A stretch of DNA of 64,000 bases. Source: Magnetovibrio sp. (GTDB lineage Bacteria > Pseudomonadota > Alphaproteobacteria > Rhodospirillales > Magnetovibrionaceae). The DNA lies in assembly GCA_026196495.1 (NCBI GenBank), contig JAPHSY010000008.1, positions 1 through 64,000 on the forward strand, read 5' to 3'. Below the pieces are notes generated by a model that saw nothing but the letters and a program-made list of their open reading frames with translations, had not been told where the DNA came from and did no database searches. The translations under genes were made by a program, and so were the position numbers. This document shows, one piece after another, positions 27,142 through 37,441 of the stretch (its first letter is position 1; the number at the start of each line of letters is the position of its first letter).

Positions 27142-28458
27142 TCAGTGCAGTAACACTGCAACGAAAAAACCATCTGTACCATGACTATGCGGTGTCAAAC
27201 GCAGGAAATCTGGTAGGTCCTGGCCTTCTTCGACTGTAATGGGGCAATCGACTTTCTTGATGGTTTCGGCCCAGTTTTGAGCCATTGGCACCACTTGGAA
27301 GTCAGGGTGCGACTTCAAAAATGCATCAATGCGGTCTTCGTTTTCTTCGCGCAAAAGTGAGCATGTGGCATAGACCAAACGCCCGCCGGGTTTGACCAAG
27401 GCGGCGGCTTTTTCCAGTACGTCGTCTTGCATGCCCATCAGCTCTGACAGGCGATCTTGGGTGAGGCGTTTTTTCTGTTCCGGGTGGCGACGCCAAGTGC
27501 CGGAGCCCGAACACGGCGCATCCACCAGCACGCGATCAAACGCGCCCAGGTCTTCGTTGCCGTCCAGGGTGATGCGTTCGACTTTTTTGGACAGCTTGGC
27601 GCGGCTTAAACGTTTGTCCATGCGCTCCAGACGTTTGGCATCAATGTCGGTGGCGACCAGTTCGCTTTTGGACATGCCATCGGTGAGCCCCATGCGATCA
27701 GCAATTGCCAAGGTCTTACCACCGGCACCGGCACAATAATCCAACACTCGCATACTGGCTTTGGCCCCAACCAAGAGGCTGAGAAGCTGTGAGCCTTCGT
27801 CTTGAACTTCGATGAAGCCTTTGCGAAAAGCATGAGTGCGGGCAATGTCGGAGTGTGCGGCTAAACGCAGGCCCATGGGTGAAATGTGTGTGTACTCGGT
27901 TTTGATGCCACCCTTCGCCAAAGTCTGTTTGGCTTGATCGCGTGACACCCGCCCCAATGCAACACGAAGGTCCATGGGCGCAGATGTGTTGAGCGCGGCC
28001 ATTTCATCCAAGAGGTCATCACCGAAAACGGCTTGGAGTTTTTCAGCCAACCATTCAGGCAGTTCCACTTGAACGTGGATGGGTTGTGCCGGGTCGTCCA
28101 ATTGTTTGCCCGTGAGGGCTTCGACCAAAGTTTGTTCATCATCTGTGAGAACACTGGGGCCGTGTGTGGAGCCATCAAAGTTTGCCGTAGCATCGCCGCC
28201 TTCCAACACGATGGCCGCCATGACACGGTTGCGCGCAGACTTTTCAGTGTCACCCCCGGCTTGTTCTAGGTGCCAATCAATGCGTGCCAAAGAACGCAGC
28301 ACACCATAAACCCGATCCCGAATGGCGCGACGGTCTTTGGACCCCACAAAACGCCGTGCTTGGAACCAAGCACGCACAATATCATCGGCAGCGCGCCGCT
28401 CGTCGGCAATTTTGCCAAGGAGGTAAATAGCAGCTTCGGTTCTTGCAGCAGGGAGCAT
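27142..28458 (-). CDS. rsmB: 16S rRNA m5C967 methyltransferase (RsmB/NOP family)
   Basis: 438 residues: an N-terminal NusB-like RNA-binding domain (about 1-140, starting AAIYLLGKIADERRAADD) and a C-terminal SAM-dependent methyltransferase domain. SAM motif DYCAGAGGKTLAIADRMG; release cysteine in DAPCSGSGTWRRHPE; nucleophilic cysteine in YATCSLL. This matches RsmB (Fmu/Sun). In many alphaproteobacteria rsmB lies between guaB and guaA; here two hemerythrins and a long block of other genes separate them. Confidence 0.93.
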   Translation of the reverse strand: MLPAARTEAAIYLLGKIADERRAADDIVRAWFQARRFVGSKDRRAIRDRVYGVLRSLARIDWHLEQAGGDTEKSARNRVMAAIVLEGGDATANFDGSTHGPSVLTDDEQTLVEALTGKQLDDPAQPIHVQVELPEWLAEKLQAVFGDDLLDEMAALNTSAPMDLRVALGRVSRDQAKQTLAKGGIKTEYTHISPMGLRLAAHSDIARTHAFRKGFIEVQDEGSQLLSLLVGAKASMRVLDYCAGAGGKTLAIADRMGLTDGMSKSELVATDIDAKRLERMDKRLSRAKLSKKVERITLDGNEDLGAFDRVLVDAPCSGSGTWRRHPEQKKRLTQDRLSELMGMQDDVLEKAAALVKPGGRLVYATCSLLREENEDRIDAFLKSHPDFQVVPMAQNWAETIKKVDCPITVEEGQDLPDFLRLTPHSHGTDGFFVAVLLH

Positions 28459-28534
28459 GGCTTTGTCTTTTCATATTGTGAGAAATGCTCACAATAGGTG
28501 AGACATTCTCCCCCTCATATAGGGTTATTGAGGA

Positions 28535-29143
28535 TTAGCCAAGGCTGGACATGGTTTTGGCATGTTCACGCATGCGTTCTACATAAGGGCGCAAAGCAAT
28601 ATCGTGTTCCAGAACATGTGACAGCAGCCAGTCTTGCAAAAACATGCCGATTTCAGAAGCGACGTCGACCACGTTGTTGCTGTTTGCTTTTTTAGCCTTG
28701 GATATTAATGAGTTATATTTTTTGATCAGTTCATCATGTTGCAATTTATGCTCATTGATGTCTGGAAAACCAGCTGCTTTTTGAAGGTTAATTTCACGCT
28801 TGAAATGCAAGTCCATATATTTGGTTAATTGCGTCAGCAGCGGGACCATTTGAGCAGGGTTTTGATATATCGGCACTTTGGCATTGAACGTATTGATCAG
28901 TTTGAACAAATACTGGTGATCATTGTCGATGATCCCTTTATCAATGCAATACGCAGGCTGCCATGTCACTTTCTTGATAGATTTTGCCAATTCAGAACGT
29001 TTCTTGGCATTCTTTGCAGCAGTTGATTGTGCCTTATTGCGCTTTGCTTGAGTTTTCTTTTGGCTCGCACGCAGTAACAGACCGATAACGACAATAGAAA
29101 TCGTTACAAAGCCTGCGCCAATCCAAAATAAATAATCAGACAT
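28535..29143 (-). CDS. membrane-anchored bacteriohemerythrin
   Basis: 202 residues: an N-terminal membrane helix (about 3-25), a basic Lys/Ala-rich linker (KKTQAKRNKAQSTAAKNAKK) and a C-terminal hemerythrin domain. Ligand motifs DNDHQYLF, DLHFKREI, HKLQHDEL and HVLEHD supply the histidines and carboxylates for a di-iron site. The basic linker puts the domain in the cytoplasm. Start at 29143 (MSDYLFW) has GGGGAA upstream; an ATG at 29161 is possible. Lies between guaB and rsmB on the same strand, with 65 and 76-base gaps. May supply oxygen to, or protect, a membrane oxidase; this is inference. Confidence 0.88.
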   Translation of the reverse strand: MSDYLFWIGAGFVTISIVVIGLLLRASQKKTQAKRNKAQSTAAKNAKKRSELAKSIKKVTWQPAYCIDKGIIDNDHQYLFKLINTFNAKVPIYQNPAQMVPLLTQLTKYMDLHFKREINLQKAAGFPDINEHKLQHDELIKKYNSLISKAKKANSNNVVDVASEIGMFLQDWLLSHVLEHDIALRPYVERMREHAKTMSSLG

Positions 29144-29208
29144 TGTATTTCCCCAATACATTTCCGATCACAAAGCCAGACAGTTAGGGGAGCAGAGTTA
29201 CAATCGGT

Positions 29209-30696
<1,488 letters not shown>

Positions 30697-30698
30697 TC

Positions 30699-30726
30699 AT
30701 AATATAGAATAGCGCCCAATTGCCAA
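30699..30726 (-). promoter_or_regulatory. sigma-70 promoter of guaB
   Basis: On the minus strand TTGGCA, a 16-base spacer and TATTAT, about 30 bases before the guaB start codon. Confidence 0.6.
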
Positions 30727-30799
30727 GCCGTTTCGGTGCCGAATTCAGCGTTTTTTTCACAAATTGGTGAGAGTCTTGCAGAGTCTAAGGAATCCGCCA

Positions 30800-30828
30800 T
30801 TGTCTGGCCTTGTTTTTGGCTATATATC
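30800..30828 (+). promoter_or_regulatory. possible promoter of the FKBP-rhodanese gene
   Basis: TTGTCT, 17 bases, TATATC, about 57 bases before the start codon. Divergent from the guaB promoter. Sequence match only. Confidence 0.4.
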
Positions 30829-30885
30829 AGGGGCTCCGCATCTACGAACATGCGTACACATAATTGATAATGATGGGACACCCCG

Positions 30886-31650
30886 ATGAAAGTGAATTTC
30901 TTGCGAAACGCATCTGCTGCCATGGCCTTTATGGTGGCTGGATTGTTGAGCACCCAGGTTCTGGCTGAGGATGCTAAGGGCCTCAAAATCAAAGACTTGG
31001 TGGTTGGCACCGGGGTTGTTGCCACACTCGATTCTGACGTTAAAGTGCACTACACCGGTTGGACCATGAAGGGCAAAAAGTTTGATTCAAGCTTGGACCG
31101 TGGGGAACCATTTGAATTCACCATCGGCCAAGGCCGCGTGATTCCCGGCTGGGATTTGGGCGTTAAGGGCATGCGCGTTGGTGGTAAACGTCAATTGATC
31201 ATTCCGCCAGAGCTGGCCTATGGCAACCGTGGTGCCGGTGGCGTGATTGGCCCCAATGCTACGTTGAAGTTCCATATTGAGCTTTTGGACATCAAGCCCA
31301 TTCCGTACACCAACATCAACAATGCTGAATTGAAAGAGATGCTGGCCCGCGGTGTTCCTATTGTCGATGTCCGTGCGAAGGATGAATGGAAAGAAACGGG
31401 CGTGGTCAAAACTTCTATCCTCTTGACCGCATTTGATGGTCGCCGTTCCATTGAGCCGACCTTTGTCCCTGGCTTGAAAGCAATTGGTAAGCCGGATGAA
31501 GAAATCATTTTGATTTGTCGTACAGGTAATCGTACCGCTGCTCTGTCGCGCGCATTGGCAGAACAATTGGGCTACACCAAAGTCTTTAACGTAACGGATG
31601 GCATCAGCAAGTGGATCGAAGACGGCAATCCCGTCTCCAAAGTGAACTAA
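30886..31650 (+). CDS. periplasmic FKBP-type prolyl isomerase fused to a rhodanese domain
   Basis: 254 residues: signal peptide (1-27, cut after QVLA), FKBP domain (about 33-138; VHYTGW, KKFDSSLDRGEPFEF, GRVIPGWDLGV, PELAYGNRG) and rhodanese domain (about 145-252) with active-site Cys at 212 in ICRTGNRTA. FKBP folds proline bonds; rhodanese moves sulfane sulfur. The fusion suggests a periplasmic enzyme that acts on cysteine or sulfur relay proteins during folding, but that is inference. GGGACA is the only ribosome-site candidate. The 66-residue cysteine protein follows after 27 bases. Confidence 0.92.
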   Translation: MKVNFLRNASAAMAFMVAGLLSTQVLAEDAKGLKIKDLVVGTGVVATLDSDVKVHYTGWTMKGKKFDSSLDRGEPFEFTIGQGRVIPGWDLGVKGMRVGGKRQLIIPPELAYGNRGAGGVIGPNATLKFHIELLDIKPIPYTNINNAELKEMLARGVPIVDVRAKDEWKETGVVKTSILLTAFDGRRSIEPTFVPGLKAIGKPDEEIILICRTGNRTAALSRALAEQLGYTKVFNVTDGISKWIEDGNPVSKVN

Positions 31651-31677
31651 TCAAAGCAAACTAATCAGAGGCGAGTT

Positions 31678-31878
31678 ATGAGCGGTTGGGGATGCGCCCA
31701 CGAACTGCGCGGACGTTGCAAACGGGTCAGTATGAAGGCTGTTATCGGTGAAGAAACCGATGAAGATGGCAACACCATGCCCGTTTGTGACCCCGGCATG
31801 AAGGGCTGCACCCTTTATGGTCGCTATCGCTTCAGCAATGATGAGAAAAACAAGCCCCACAAGAAGGCAGAAGACTAG
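31678..31878 (+). CDS. small four-cysteine protein
   Basis: 66 residues, beginning MSGWGCAHELRGRCKRV. Four cysteines in a CX7C...CX6C arrangement (C6, C14, C37, C44) with the conserved-looking CDPGMKGCTLYGRYRF, which suggests a zinc- or iron-binding ribbon. No signal peptide. I have the impression that this DPGMKGC protein recurs in alphaproteobacteria but know no function. GAGGCGAG precedes the ATG. It follows the FKBP-rhodanese gene and converges on rlmE with five bases between. Confidence 0.7.
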   Translation: MSGWGCAHELRGRCKRVSMKAVIGEETDEDGNTMPVCDPGMKGCTLYGRYRFSNDEKNKPHKKAED

Positions 31879-31883
31879 TTCAC

Positions 31884-32612
31884 TTAAGAACGTCCCTTAA
31901 AACCAATCGCGACCACATACATTTCGGCTGAATCAGACCGGGATGCTTCAGGCTTGGCGTGTTTGACGGCTTTGAAGTGTTTTTTCAGGGTGTTGAGCAA
32001 TTCGTCTTCGCCCCCGCCTTGCAAAACTTTGGAGAGGAATAAGCCACCTGGGGTGAGGACTTCGAGTGCAAAATGCAAGGCGATTTCACTCAGCCCAATA
32101 ATGCGCAAATGGTCGGTAGATTTGTGTCCGGTGGCCCATGCCGCCATATCACTCATCACCACATCGGCCTCGCCACCCAGGGCTTCTTTGAGCATGTCAG
32201 GTGCGTCGTCGTCGGTGAAGTCTTTTTCGAACAGTGTGACGTCAGGCAGCGGCTCCATTTCCAGTAAATCGATGCCGATAACTTTGCCATGGTGTCCGTT
32301 TTTGCCTTTGAGCACGATTTTGCTGGCAACCTGACACCAACCGCCAGGGGCAGCGCCCAAATCGACAACCCGTGCTCCGGATTTGAGAAAATGGAATTTC
32401 TCATCCAGTTGTATGAGTTTGAATGCAGCGCGAGAGCGATAGCCTTGGCGTTTGGCTTCCAACACGTATGGATCGTTCAGTTGACGTTCCAGCCACAGTT
32501 TCGATGAATACTTTCGTCCTCGGGCGGTTTTGACCTTTTCGTGCTTCATGCGCAGTGTGCCGGAACTGTTTCGGCGTTTGGAGCCTTTGAAGCCTCTGGG
32601 TGGTTTGGTCAT
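31884..32612 (-). CDS. rlmE: 23S rRNA 2'-O-ribose U2552 methyltransferase
   Basis: 242 residues, FtsJ/RrmJ family. SAM motif VVDLGAAPGGWCQ; catalytic K-D-K-E residues lie in the K before AYL, SDMAAWATGH, and FLSKVLQGGGEDEL. It methylates the ribosomal A-loop in the late 50S particle. The start at 32612 (MTKPPRGFKGSK) leaves two bases after the ppx stop and a basic N-terminal tail of about 40 residues, usual in alphaproteobacteria. The longer frame to 32732 overlaps ppx and is not favoured. Confidence 0.95.
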   Translation of the reverse strand: MTKPPRGFKGSKRRNSSGTLRMKHEKVKTARGRKYSSKLWLERQLNDPYVLEAKRQGYRSRAAFKLIQLDEKFHFLKSGARVVDLGAAPGGWCQVASKIVLKGKNGHHGKVIGIDLLEMEPLPDVTLFEKDFTDDDAPDMLKEALGGEADVVMSDMAAWATGHKSTDHLRIIGLSEIALHFALEVLTPGGLFLSKVLQGGGEDELLNTLKKHFKAVKHAKPEASRSDSAEMYVVAIGFKGRS

Positions 32613-32614
32613 AT

Positions 32615-33652
32615 CTAGACTCCGCTGCGGCGGGGAAAGGCATGGCCGTCTTCGTTCATCAAGTTCAGCAGGATGCCTTCGCGAATGCCACGATCGGCCA
32701 CCACCAAGGATCCAACCGGCCAGCGTCGGCAAACGGCGTCCAGGACTGCGCAGCCAGCCATGATCAAATCACTGCGGCGCGGCCCGATGCAGGGGTGTTG
32801 TAGGCGTTGTTCGGCATCCAGGGTGCCCAAATAGTTCACCACATCACAAATGTCGCCAAATTTCAGGTTCAATCCATCCACGCGGGAACGGTCATAGCGG
32901 TTCAATTGCAGATGCATGGCACCCAGTGTGGTCACCGTACCTGATGTGCCCAACATTTGTACCCGGCCGTCATTAACGGCCTGGGATATACCGTTACGTT
33001 GATCGAATGCGCCAAGATTTCGGTCGATAAGATCAACAATGTCTTCATAACTTTCACCAGTGTCTGTGCGGCCGTCAAAATCTTCGGTCAAGGTCACAAC
33101 ACCGTGAGGCAAGGATATGACGTCACGGGCCAAGGGACCATCGGGATGGGTGGCGTCAATCCACACCACTTCTGTCGAACCACCACCAATATCAAACACC
33201 AAAGCATGGGGCCGGGTTTGGTCCAGAAGGGGGGAACACCCGGTTAAGGTCAGCTCGGCTTCTTCTTGGGGGGTAATGGCTTCTAAATCGAGGCAGGCTT
33301 CGTCTTTGACACGGGCCAGAAATTCCGCACCATTTTCGGCGCGGCGACAGGCTTCTGTGGCGATAGATCGTACTCGGCGCGCGCCGCATGATTTTATCTT
33401 TGCATGACAGACCTTTAAGGCGCTGACGGTGCGTTTGATGGCCTCTTCTTGGAGGCGGCCTTCACTCGCAACGCCTTCGCCCAGACGCACGATGCGCGAA
33501 AAGCTGTCAATGACGCGGAAATTATTTTTGTGTGGACGTGCCACCAACATGCGACAGTTGTTGGTGCCCAGATCAATGGCAGCATAGGCTGTGGGTGCTC
33601 TGGTAAACAGCTCACTGCGATTGATTTCACGTTTGGGGCCGGGGGACGTCAT
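32615..33652 (-). CDS. ppx: exopolyphosphatase / guanosine pentaphosphatase (Ppx/GppA)
   Basis: 345 residues. Actin-like ATPase fold with YAAIDLGTNNCRMLVA and VFDIGGGSTEVVWID phosphate loops. At this length it has only the N-terminal catalytic domains and lacks the C-terminal HD-like part of E. coli Ppx, as is common in alphaproteobacteria. Cleaves terminal phosphate from polyphosphate or pppGpp. Coupled to rlmE (2-base gap); the ppx-rlmE pair is a conserved alphaproteobacterial arrangement. Confidence 0.92.
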   Translation of the reverse strand: MTSPGPKREINRSELFTRAPTAYAAIDLGTNNCRMLVARPHKNNFRVIDSFSRIVRLGEGVASEGRLQEEAIKRTVSALKVCHAKIKSCGARRVRSIATEACRRAENGAEFLARVKDEACLDLEAITPQEEAELTLTGCSPLLDQTRPHALVFDIGGGSTEVVWIDATHPDGPLARDVISLPHGVVTLTEDFDGRTDTGESYEDIVDLIDRNLGAFDQRNGISQAVNDGRVQMLGTSGTVTTLGAMHLQLNRYDRSRVDGLNLKFGDICDVVNYLGTLDAEQRLQHPCIGPRRSDLIMAGCAVLDAVCRRWPVGSLVVADRGIREGILLNLMNEDGHAFPRRSGV

Positions 33653-33891
33653 ATTTTATCCATATCTCGCGCATGGTTTTTTTGTTCGGTGCACCATAGC
33701 GCAGGCGAACTCTGGGTGCAAAGGCTGAAAACAGCCTTCATGTTCAATTCATTGAACAGGTTCTGATGAATATATGTGCATTTTTAGGGCGTGAAGCAAT
33801 ATTAGGCATTCCATGGAGGAGTGTTGTTTCATGCTAGAGCGGCAGTCTTTGATCTGTTGATTGTGGTTCAAACCCAGGTTCACCGGCCAAT

Positions 33892-36800
33892 TTAGCCACC
33901 ACATGCCAAGCGCGCGTCGGGGTTGTCTAGTTCATGAAGGGGTGGGGTGTTCATAGCAGTATCAAGTTCGTCAGAAAGTTTGCGCTGCAATGGCAATAGG
34001 CTATCGCGCAGCCCCTGTGCTTCTGTTTCTGAAATCTCTTCAAGACGTCCTAAGGTGTCGATGGCGTCTTGTAAGCGGTAAAGGCTTTCCGCGCCATCCA
34101 GTGCGGTTTGAATCTTACTCCAAACTCCAAGCGTTTTTCCGGCCGTTCGGAAAGCACGTGAAGTGGCATCGTTGCCAGTGAGGGTTGAAGCCTCTCCCAA
34201 CGTGTCTTTGATATAGGTGAGTAAGTTTTTAGTGGCTTGTTCACGTTCGCTCAAGGATTGGGACATGGCGGAACTTAGGGCCAAATCCAAGTTTGAAAGC
34301 TTCATTGAAATATCGGAGAGTTTTCCCTTTGCATCACGCATGGTGTCGATCAGCGTTTCAAAATCTTGGATGGATCGGAAGCTTGAGTTGCCTTTGATCT
34401 CATCATAAACGCCTAACAATCCGCTGCTGGCAAGATCAAGTGCTGTTTCGCGCAGGTGCTCTTGTTCTTCGTGCAAGGTTTTGTTGATCCGTGTATAGGT
34501 GCGTTGGCGTTCAGGTGCTTGAGATGTAATTGCATTCAGTGCGTCTTCTACGCCTTGAAGTTTTCGGGCAAGAGACTTTGCGTGATTGATACGGTCTTGC
34601 ACAACGCGGGAGAGCTCAACATCGCATTTTTCTGATGTATGGCGGGTTTGTATGCGTAAACCATCTAAGCGTTGGAGCGTTCGCACCCCTTTGTTGGCGA
34701 TACCAACCAAGCGTACGCTGGAAGGAAGCGGTGGCGCAGTCAAAGAACGACGGTATCTGGGTGCGATGGATGTTGGGGCAGTGGCGATGAAAATTTTTGG
34801 GTCTACACGTAAGGTGGTGTCATCGGAAATTCCACGTAGATCTACAACGGATGCATCAATGGGGATGTTAACCTGGGTATTATCTGGGAATACGGGGCCG
34901 GATGGTCCGATGGGTGGGACATTGAAATCGATTCCACCTGGGGCAATCAGGCTGACCTTAACACGTTGTGGTGACCAGATCAGTGTGACAAAGCCTTCCA
35001 AATTTTCAGGAGGGGAGAGCTTTGCCCGACCTTCTTGGGGTAAGGTAAAGGTTGGCGCAATGCTTTTGATCCACCGTGCGACGACTGCCAGCTTTGAGGC
35101 TTCACGCAATTCGTGCAGCGGATAAAATTCAGCAGACAGATCATCGTACATGCGGGTGAGGAAACGTGAATAGCGATCATCATAGCGTTCAACCGACGTG
35201 CCAATAGCACGGGCAATATTGATGCGCATTTCAGTGCGCCCAAAGCGTAAGTTGGAATTATCACGGGAACGGTGAACGCGGATGCGGGCAGGTTCAATCC
35301 ATAGCCGGTTGGTGGTTTCTGAACCCACTCCAGGGCGTGACTGAGCATAGTCATATTCAGTGCGATATGCTGGAATGTGTTCTGACAATTCGGGCATATG
35401 AAGCACCGCTTTGCCAACATAGTCGGCTTCGACAAATAGACGCGCCAGTTCGGATTGTGGTGGTAAGCCGATGTAACGCGGTTTTACTTTGGGACTGAAG
35501 TCTTTCGATGGATCCAGTAGCGATACAGGCATGGTGATTTGATCGTTTTTGTACAGGGCTGTGCGTAGTGCCTCTTTAACCATGGGTTCGGCAAGACGGT
35601 TTATTTCACCAATGGCTGCGTCAATGGCCCCAAAGGGGTCACCCGTGCGCTGATAAGTATTTTCCCAAACAGGTACGATTGAATTGTGCGGAAATTCCAT
35701 GGCACGTTCCATGCCACGAGCAACTTCGCGCATCCAATCGGCCATCATCTGGTCTTTGGGCATTTCACCGCGTTGATAACGTGCGCGATTGCGTTCAAAT
35801 AATTCGTTGGTGTTGGTCGCGAACATAATTGACCACATGGCCAGTTGACCGGCAGCAGTGTCTTGATTGCGAATAAGTTCGCCAATGGCGGCGATTAGGT
35901 TTGCAGCCTTAGACTTATCACCAGCGCGAAAGATGCGCTCAATAATGTCGTAGCGGGTCATGTGCTCCCAGGAATCACCTGGGTACGCATCTAACGTGAC
36001 AAACGCTTCACCATCGGGGCCGTAATGGTTGATGTTTAATTTTAGTTTTGCCCCTGCACCCGCAAAGCGAATGGTGCGCACCAATGTTGCTGGAATATGA
36101 GGTTGATGGGCGGTGCCGTCAGGTCCCGTCACCATGTGGATTTCGTCGCCGACTTTGAGACCTGCACGATCTGCGGCAGATCCTGGCGTAACGGCCGTGA
36201 TGATAACGACGCCCACTTCTTTGAGGCGGGTTTGTACGCCCAGTGATCCGGCTGCGTTACCGTGCTCAAAGGCTTTGACGCCAAAAATAGGAAGAAATAA
36301 GCGTCCCTTTGGTGTGACCCGACCATTTGCATCGATCAATTGTCCAGATCCCACCAAGCTTGCCATGTTTTGCGCATTGTCCATACGATTGAAGAAGGCA
36401 CTGACGCGGCGTTCAAACTCAGGGGTCCAGTCTAATGAGACTTGCGGCTTGGGATAATCAAGAAGGACACTGAGATGTTGCAGATATGGAATACGAGGTC
36501 CGGCGTATTTTGGGTCGAAATGGCCAGCAATGGTTAACTCACCTGTTTCAGCATCAAAGGCGACGTTATCCAACACGTTGAAACCGATATCTTGTTCCGC
36601 GCTGTAAAAGCCCTCTCCTTTTATGCGTGGGGTGATGATTTTTGTGGTGTTGATTGGTTGCGGTGTTGGCGATGCGCTTGGAGTAACGGATGTGTGTTCT
36701 TTATTCGTGGTGAGAACTGCCGTGACGTCATCATTACGTTGAACCACAACTTCGACATACCCGGTGTTGTCAAACATCAACCCGTCGGGATCGTTCATAC

Positions 36801-37236
36801 GCAAAAACAAATTGCCATCGCGCTCAGCGATAAAACCTTCGGTCCCACCCAGAACGAAAGGTGTTCCTGTTTGCCCGATTTTACCCACAAGGGCACCAAT
36901 TCGTGCTTCAGGAATTGGGAAGGCACTGGCAAAGATGGCCTTCATGCACACCAGATGTTCGGTTTCCACGCCGCTGGCGTCGGTGTTGCCGCAAAACGGG
37001 TTTGCGGACCACTGGCCGCTTGTTGTTATCCGATAGGCGCCACCCCTTTTGAGGTTGATTGCGCTGTCACGCCACAGTCCGGTTGCGGCAATGTCGAGTG
37101 TTCGTGATTGACCTGTGTCGAGTGATGTTAGGGTTAATGGCGCATACTGATGTGCGGGAACACATGCGCTCAAAGCCACCCCTATAGTGATGATTAAGAG
37201 CCGATTAACCTGACGTAGCTGCACTTCAAACCCCAT
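33892..37236 (-). CDS. very large lipoprotein with lectin-like, PDZ and coiled-coil regions
   Basis: 1114 residues. Lipobox LSAC at about residue 25. Residues about 45-165 resemble a jelly-roll of the LecA/PA-IL type (GALVGKIGQTGTPFVLG, then GNLFLRMNDPDGLMFDNTGY). A beta-rich region follows (DNVAFDAETGELTIAGHF), then a PDZ domain near 330-400 (VIITAVTPGSAADRAGLKVG). The middle is helical with mixed strands; residues about 860-1090 are long heptad helices (QDRINHAKSLARKLQGVED). It should stand on the outer or inner membrane face and span the periplasm. No protease residues accompany the PDZ. Monocistronic, divergent from the OmpA lipoprotein. I know no named homologue. Confidence 0.82.
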   Translation of the reverse strand: MGFEVQLRQVNRLLIITIGVALSACVPAHQYAPLTLTSLDTGQSRTLDIAATGLWRDSAINLKRGGAYRITTSGQWSANPFCGNTDASGVETEHLVCMKAIFASAFPIPEARIGALVGKIGQTGTPFVLGGTEGFIAERDGNLFLRMNDPDGLMFDNTGYVEVVVQRNDDVTAVLTTNKEHTSVTPSASPTPQPINTTKIITPRIKGEGFYSAEQDIGFNVLDNVAFDAETGELTIAGHFDPKYAGPRIPYLQHLSVLLDYPKPQVSLDWTPEFERRVSAFFNRMDNAQNMASLVGSGQLIDANGRVTPKGRLFLPIFGVKAFEHGNAAGSLGVQTRLKEVGVVIITAVTPGSAADRAGLKVGDEIHMVTGPDGTAHQPHIPATLVRTIRFAGAGAKLKLNINHYGPDGEAFVTLDAYPGDSWEHMTRYDIIERIFRAGDKSKAANLIAAIGELIRNQDTAAGQLAMWSIMFATNTNELFERNRARYQRGEMPKDQMMADWMREVARGMERAMEFPHNSIVPVWENTYQRTGDPFGAIDAAIGEINRLAEPMVKEALRTALYKNDQITMPVSLLDPSKDFSPKVKPRYIGLPPQSELARLFVEADYVGKAVLHMPELSEHIPAYRTEYDYAQSRPGVGSETTNRLWIEPARIRVHRSRDNSNLRFGRTEMRINIARAIGTSVERYDDRYSRFLTRMYDDLSAEFYPLHELREASKLAVVARWIKSIAPTFTLPQEGRAKLSPPENLEGFVTLIWSPQRVKVSLIAPGGIDFNVPPIGPSGPVFPDNTQVNIPIDASVVDLRGISDDTTLRVDPKIFIATAPTSIAPRYRRSLTAPPLPSSVRLVGIANKGVRTLQRLDGLRIQTRHTSEKCDVELSRVVQDRINHAKSLARKLQGVEDALNAITSQAPERQRTYTRINKTLHEEQEHLRETALDLASSGLLGVYDEIKGNSSFRSIQDFETLIDTMRDAKGKLSDISMKLSNLDLALSSAMSQSLSEREQATKNLLTYIKDTLGEASTLTGNDATSRAFRTAGKTLGVWSKIQTALDGAESLYRLQDAIDTLGRLEEISETEAQGLRDSLLPLQRKLSDELDTAMNTPPLHELDNPDARLACGG

Positions 37237-37441
37237 GCTTTCTCACAATATTCGTACCAGTGTAACTCATATGAGTGATGTGTATGAAATTAAGCACTCT
37301 TTCTTGAGCATGATAGGTGATTTTAAGTTGAAAAACCTCACCCACCTTCACATGTAAGGTTTTGGTGTTTAAACTCAATTGTTGAGTGGCCAAAACAAAA
37401 AAAACGACCTTGTCTTAATATAATTTTTGGGAGGAGCCCCC

